From Liolophura sinensis (Eukaryota > Mollusca > Polyplacophora > Chitonida > Chitonidae): a DNA stretch of 64,000 nt. A program made the translations under genes and the position numbers. This document shows, piece after piece, positions 59,536 through 64,000 of the stretch; the stretch's first letter is position 1; each line of letters opens with the position of its first letter. The notes below the pieces were generated by a model, which was not told where the DNA came from, did not search any database, and worked only from the letters and a program-made list of their open reading frames with translations. The DNA lies in the NCBI RefSeq assembly GCF_032854445.1, contig NC_088295.1, positions 27,203,385 to 27,267,384 of the forward strand, read 5' to 3'.

Positions 59536-61101
59536 CTGGATATCGGTTATATAACATGCGTGTAGTTATATAATTGTTTGTATGAATGCACTTCTGGCAT
59601 AAGTATTACATCCGTTTATAAATGAACTCTCATGTGAACAGAGGGACTCTGAAAGTGATCATATAACATAAGAAACAGACGCTCATTAATCAGATTTTCA
59701 TCCCAACATGTGGTTTTACCGCCATGCGTCACACATATGTACATTTCTTTCTTCGGAGAATAAGAAAGGAACAGAAAGAAGGTAACACGGTCAAATGAAG
59801 TCAATGTGATTTTTTATTATAATATGAGATGTTACTGTTGTAAACAGTTCGTCGGGTTATACACATGTTTTAGCTAATTCATTACAACACTGGTTCTATA
59901 CTGGTCCTTGTGACAGTTGACACAACAAACCACCCGGATATACCTACAGATATATAATATAATTATATTTTTCAAGTTTTCAAAGAGGTATTTTTAAATC
60001 CAAGTGGTGATAAATTAAGAAAACAACATATCAGTGCCCTGTGAACATTCACTGAATGAAATATCGTTCTTAGGACAGCAATAACGTACAAAAAATACCG
60101 TTAGCAGAACCAAAGGAGTGAATCTCAAACCAATATTCTTTGATGATTGAGTACCTCATTTGAGATAGAGATATTATTGTAAATCCAAAAATTGGTACCA
60201 AACATCTGATTTAAGGGTGATTATTCATGTTAATGCATTAATTAATTCCTTGGAAAGAATATCGTACTGATGAAGGATTACACGAAATAAAAGTATCAAA
60301 CAGAAACCGGCAATTAAAGGCAAACTGAGATTCTTCTTTAAAATTTAGGGTTAGAGAATGATTTCCTGTAACATTATGTCAGGATACGTTTTTAATCATT
60401 TTATTTGTGGGGTTTATCATTGTATGCTAAAGACTATTTCACGCACACGACGGTGTGAATGTTTGGGTCGAGAGGAGAGGAAGTGAAAACCGTTTCCCTT
60501 TGCCAGATACCTGACAAACTTCCTGACTTGATGCCGTAGCCCAATGGTCCAAGAACGCGACGGTCGATGTATACTGCAAAGTTTCTGTTTGAACGAGCCA
60601 GTTAAGAGTCATATTAGTATAAAGTGCAATTACTGGATATGTGTAGAGTTCGGGTGTGTACAATTGGGCTGTATTGACAACAATTACCATCAGTATACGG
60701 TAACATGGTTAGTAAACACTTGTAGAACCCTTTATTATATTCTGACATAAACTTGTCCGTGAAACGTACTAACTATTGAGGAAAAACATTATCCAAACAC
60801 AATCTGTAAATGAAATGTTTTTTAACAAAATTAGTTAGTAAAATTGACATCAAATGAAGTTCCCTCAGTAATGAATGTCTGCCATGTCAGGTCGTTAATT
60901 TACATCATATGAGGTAAAACAACTTCTTTACGCTCTGCTTCCCAGATTTACAAGGAAGCAGTGCATATGGTAACAACCCGAATGAACTAATTGCATAATT
61001 AACAATATGGAGAAATTAAAAGGAAAATACATCATAAATATATTGCGTACAAATTATGATAACAAAGACGATGATATTCGCCTATATCGATTTCTTAAAA
61101 T
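59536..61101. other. Gene-free stretch
   Basis: AT-rich DNA with no supportable gene, RNA gene or repeat. Open frames are 83 codons or fewer. Confidence 0.4.
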
Positions 61102-61353
61102 TTGTGGGTTTTATTAATTATGATGGATTGGTTAAATGATTATGAATGGAGTGATAAAGCTGAAATTTTTACAATGTTCTTACAAACATTCGACGACTTA
61201 GATGAACTATGCTTTTTGGGAGTTATTGTACAAAATGTAAGAGGAAAAATTAACAAATTGCTCCCATGGAGATTCGTAGACTGGGACAAGTTATCTCCCT
61301 TTTCCATTGCATATATTAACGTGCAGGTGGAGACATACAGGAAGTTGTCATAA
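61102..61353 (+). other. Small open frame downstream of Pitx-B, unidentified
   Basis: An 83-codon + frame with an internal ATG giving MDWLNDYEWSDKAEIF and further acidic and aromatic residues. Its amino-acid composition is more protein-like than most small frames here, but no family is recognised. It lies 455 bases beyond the Pitx-B stop on the opposite strand, so it may sit antisense to the Pitx-B 3' UTR. A chance frame remains the default. Confidence 0.15.
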
Positions 61354-61808
61354 TTTGGCCACAGAATTTTTTCAGAACATCAATGCCTTGCATATTATAT
61401 ACATATTAGAATATATATATTAACAAGTGACAAGTTTGCTTTATCTCGATTTCTCTCTAATTCCCACGCCCTTTGGGCTTCTTCTTGTATGACAGGCCCT
61501 AGCACACCATGATAACATATACACAACCAGTACAAGAACATTCCGGGAGAATTTCTTCAGGTCTGTGATATTTACGTCAGCACATATATCGTCTTTTTGC
61601 GCATGTTTTCGCGCATGCGCCCGCGGATAAGGTTATCCCTGAAAGTGACCACATGGCCACCATGACCTTATGTGGAGGATACCCGCAGCTCCTACGCAGC
61701 ATACTTGCCGATAATACTCATTGTGGGCCTGTGCTCCACGGTGACGGTATAACGCCATAGTTTAATGATAGGTTTAAAGGAAACTGTCTATATGTAGTAT
61801 AAATGTGT

Positions 61809-62336
61809 TTAGACAGCACCGCCGCCACCTACTGCCGCATACTGACAGGCAGATAAAGTACTTTGACGTGGGCTCATCGGTGGATAGAAGGAATGATGTT
61901 TGGCCTTCAATCGTAGAGACGCTATACTGCTGGAGCACTGATCTCGATTGTAAATGTACGGTGAGCCACTGGGACCATAGGGACATGATGCGCCAGAACT
62001 GCCCATGTTGGTGCCCATACTGGGAACACTGGGCACAGTCATATTCCCAACCATGCTGCTACTGCCAGAATTCGGTGAAGAGGAAAAACACATTGGTTGA
62101 CTTGACACAACGGAAGAAAGATGTTTAACAGAGTTGATTGTCCATGGGAATCCATTCGAACCCAGAGATGTGGGCATTTTGGCTGACCAGTTGTTGTAGG
62201 CGGAGTAACCTCCGTACAGTCCATCATCAAAAGGCTGCATAACTGGAAGACCATTGAACTGTCCAAAGCCTGTTTTGAAAGTGTCGAAGTTTCTCTCACG
62301 TTTTCTCCATTTTGCGCGTCTGTTCTTGAACCATAC
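61809..62336 (-). CDS. Pitx: Pitx-type homeodomain transcription factor (copy B), last coding exon
   Basis: The acceptor AAATGCAG at 62337–62344 (– strand) is followed by [16 protein letters not shown], homeodomain residues 47–60 plus the basic tail, with lysine at position 50. The exon encodes 175 residues to TAA at 61809–61811. It has YGGYSAYNNW, an FPW motif, a Ser/Met/Gly-rich middle, [17 protein letters not shown], the OAR motif SIASLRLKAKHHS and a [10 protein letters not shown] end. The intron position is identical to Pitx-A. The open frame reading on into the intron up to 62570 is read-through, not coding. Exons for the N-terminus and homeodomain helices 1–2 must lie beyond 64000. Partial gene; family certain. 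Confidence 0.96.
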   Translation of the reverse strand, partial: VWFKNRRAKWRKRERNFDTFKTGFGQFNGLPVMQPFDDGLYGGYSAYNNWSAKMPTSLGSNGFPWTINSVKHLSSVVSSQPMCFSSSPNSGSSSMVGNMTVPSVPSMGTNMGSSGASCPYGPSGSPYIYNRDQCSSSIASLRLKAKHHSFYPPMSPRQSTLSACQYAAVGGGGAV

Positions 62337-63469
62337 CTGCATTTGGAAAATAAAGAAGAAAAAGTTTACCTTCGGTTGAAATATAATTGAAAAAAAGTAG
62401 AACTGGTAAATTAACAGATATATAAAATGACAATAACCACAGTCTGATAAACCGACAACATGCATAAGTAAAACCTTCGTGAGACCCATTGCCAGAATGC
62501 TGCTTATTTCTCTGTTTTTTTCTCTTTCAATTTTAAAGTTCGTTACCGGTACCATGCTGAAATATTTCAATTACATAATTGATTTCCATTGCAACAGCCA
62601 TACTGTCTACTTCATTGCATATTTATATACCTGGGAAAATACGAAGTTTGATGGACTAGGATAATTACTGCTAAAATGTTACTCTTCCTATAATTTCTGA
62701 AGACTTTATAATTTGTTACATTATACCAAGCGCCATATTCTAGAAATATTGTCTGCCGAACGTATGTGAGGGGTCTGGCCAGATTGGGGTTAGTAGACCC
62801 CAGGATTGGCCCGGTCAGATTCCCAGGAGGACACTGTAGATAAGATAAGGCCGGGTCTGTCAGAACTTGAGTACATGCATAAACAACACCTTCTGTCCTG
62901 TTGTGGAGTATATAGGGTGAGCATCTCTACACATAAAGTGTCAAGTATAGTATGGAAGCCGCTAACTTCCAAATCCATGCAGATATAAATCTGGGCGTAG
63001 CATTATATATGTTCTTGAAGAGTTCGATTTTTCATCTCAGTGGTTCAGAGATTAAGGCACAACATGCATATATGTGAAATGTAGAAAAAATGATGTAGGA
63101 ACATATTTTGTTTCTAAATGAACTAAAAAATAGATACAGATCAGATAGCAGACCTTTTAATATTTATTTTTGGTAATCAGATTTTAGATAAAGTTTGGTC
63201 TAAAATATCCCAACCCCGTTCATAACCTTACCAAAAAATCTCGTCACCATAGATTTGCTATAGAGATAGATGTACATCAACAGCATGTAGTATTGTTGAA
63301 ACAGGGCAAACATATATTTTATAAAACTTTGGAAAGTTTTCTAACAAGATTATTCACTAATACAGGTGTGTCAAAAATAATTATGCATATCTGAGAAACA
63401 TAATTCCTAGACACAACGCAGTTTAATTAGTGCAAGTGACGTAGTAGGAAACAATTGTGTTGTGGTACT
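62337..63469 (-). other. Pitx-B intron (partial), 3' portion
   Basis: No homeobox exon is found between 62337 and the window end, so the Pitx-B intron is at least 1.66 kb. AT-rich and without a recognised repeat or gene. Confidence 0.7.
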
Positions 63470-64000
63470 AATGCCCAAACCACGGTGCTTATCTATGCAT
63501 TAGAGTGTTAAGGGGTTAGTACAGCCTAATCCCGCCTAGTTTACGGGTTAACCTATAGACCTCGTGTCTTAGACGGTTAAGGCTTCTAGAATTGTCTTTA
63601 GCCAGAGAGTCAAAGGCAGAGCGTAAACGGACAGGTTGGTGTGGAATGTACATTTCATTGGATAGGGATTTAATTAACGAAATAAATTAAGAAAAGCCGC
63701 GGTTTGCTCTTTTCGGGGCATTTTGCCAGTTAACGGACGAACCGTCCCGTCAATTGTTACAGAGATGTGAATTCAGGTGCAGTCGGTCGGGGGTAAACAC
63801 CGTCAGCTGTAGTCCACCCCTTGTGTTCATGCTAAGTATCGGCTCGTACTCTGATGGAAGACTCGCTTGTGTTTGCATGGAGGGAGCCATGTAATAGCTG
63901 ATTCATAGAGATTCGTCGTGAATACATAGGGAACCTGGCATGAATATCGGGGATTTGCCCTGCAGCACACGGGGATGTCGTGCCATTTATCCTTGACACG
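63470..64000. promoter_or_regulatory. Candidate regulatory block 9, in the Pitx-B intron
   Basis: GC rises toward the window end and the sequence is non-repetitive. It holds CAGCCTAATCCCGCC near 63523 (K50-type site), ACGGGTTAACC near 63543, GATTTAATTAACG near 63667 and GCCAGTTAACGGACG near 63726. Position inside the intron of a developmental gene supports a regulatory role, but there is no direct evidence. Confidence 0.3.

Noticed and set aside
62337-62570. Longer 253-codon – strand frame that would extend Pitx-B upstream of the homeodomain half
   Set aside because: The extra residues are intron sequence before an AAATGCAG acceptor. Conserved Pitx sequence starts exactly at VWFKN, the known intron position, and helices 1–2 are missing from the extension.

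Overview
This is a eukaryotic (metazoan) window. It has long non-coding stretches, GT–AG introns, many short interspersed repeats and very little coding sequence. The only confidently identified genes are two Pitx-type paired-class (K50) homeobox genes. The tRNA-derived repeats carry a conserved 3' end built around a motif like TTTACGCCGTACTCAAGAA and A/T-rich tails. As far as I recall, such repeats are abundant in molluscan and other lophotrochozoan genomes, so I infer a lophotrochozoan, probably a mollusc. The species cannot be read from the sequence.

Layout. Bases 1–12100 are gene-free, with a GC-richer block at about 4960–5640 and scattered repeats. Bases 12120–12535 look like the promoter and 5' end of the first Pitx gene and contain a perfect TGACGTCA site. 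Pitx-A lies on the + strand in three coding exons (12536–12725, 15484–15686, 23553–24086). The splice phases join exactly to give 308 residues: a novel N-terminus, a 60-residue homeodomain and a C-terminal OAR motif. From 24087 to about 61800 I see no convincing gene. That interval holds a 29-bp minisatellite (30247–30563), several tRNA-derived SINE copies, six copies of a dispersed ~60-bp module (also found upstream of Pitx-A), a foldback element at 44011–44400, G/C homopolymer runs and several GC-elevated, TAAT-rich blocks that are candidate cis-regulatory elements. At 61809–62336, on the – strand, lies the last coding exon of a second gene, Pitx-B. Its 5' exons are outside the window.

The two genes are therefore convergent (tail to tail), with their stop codons about 37.7 kb apart. 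Their last exons are roughly two thirds identical by eye and share the same intron position (homeodomain residues 46/47). The main biological point is a local inverted duplication of Pitx, whose shared intergenic interval could hold regulatory DNA for both copies. Pitx acts downstream of Nodal in left–right patterning in animals including snails, so a duplicated pair could have divided expression or function. That last step is inference only.
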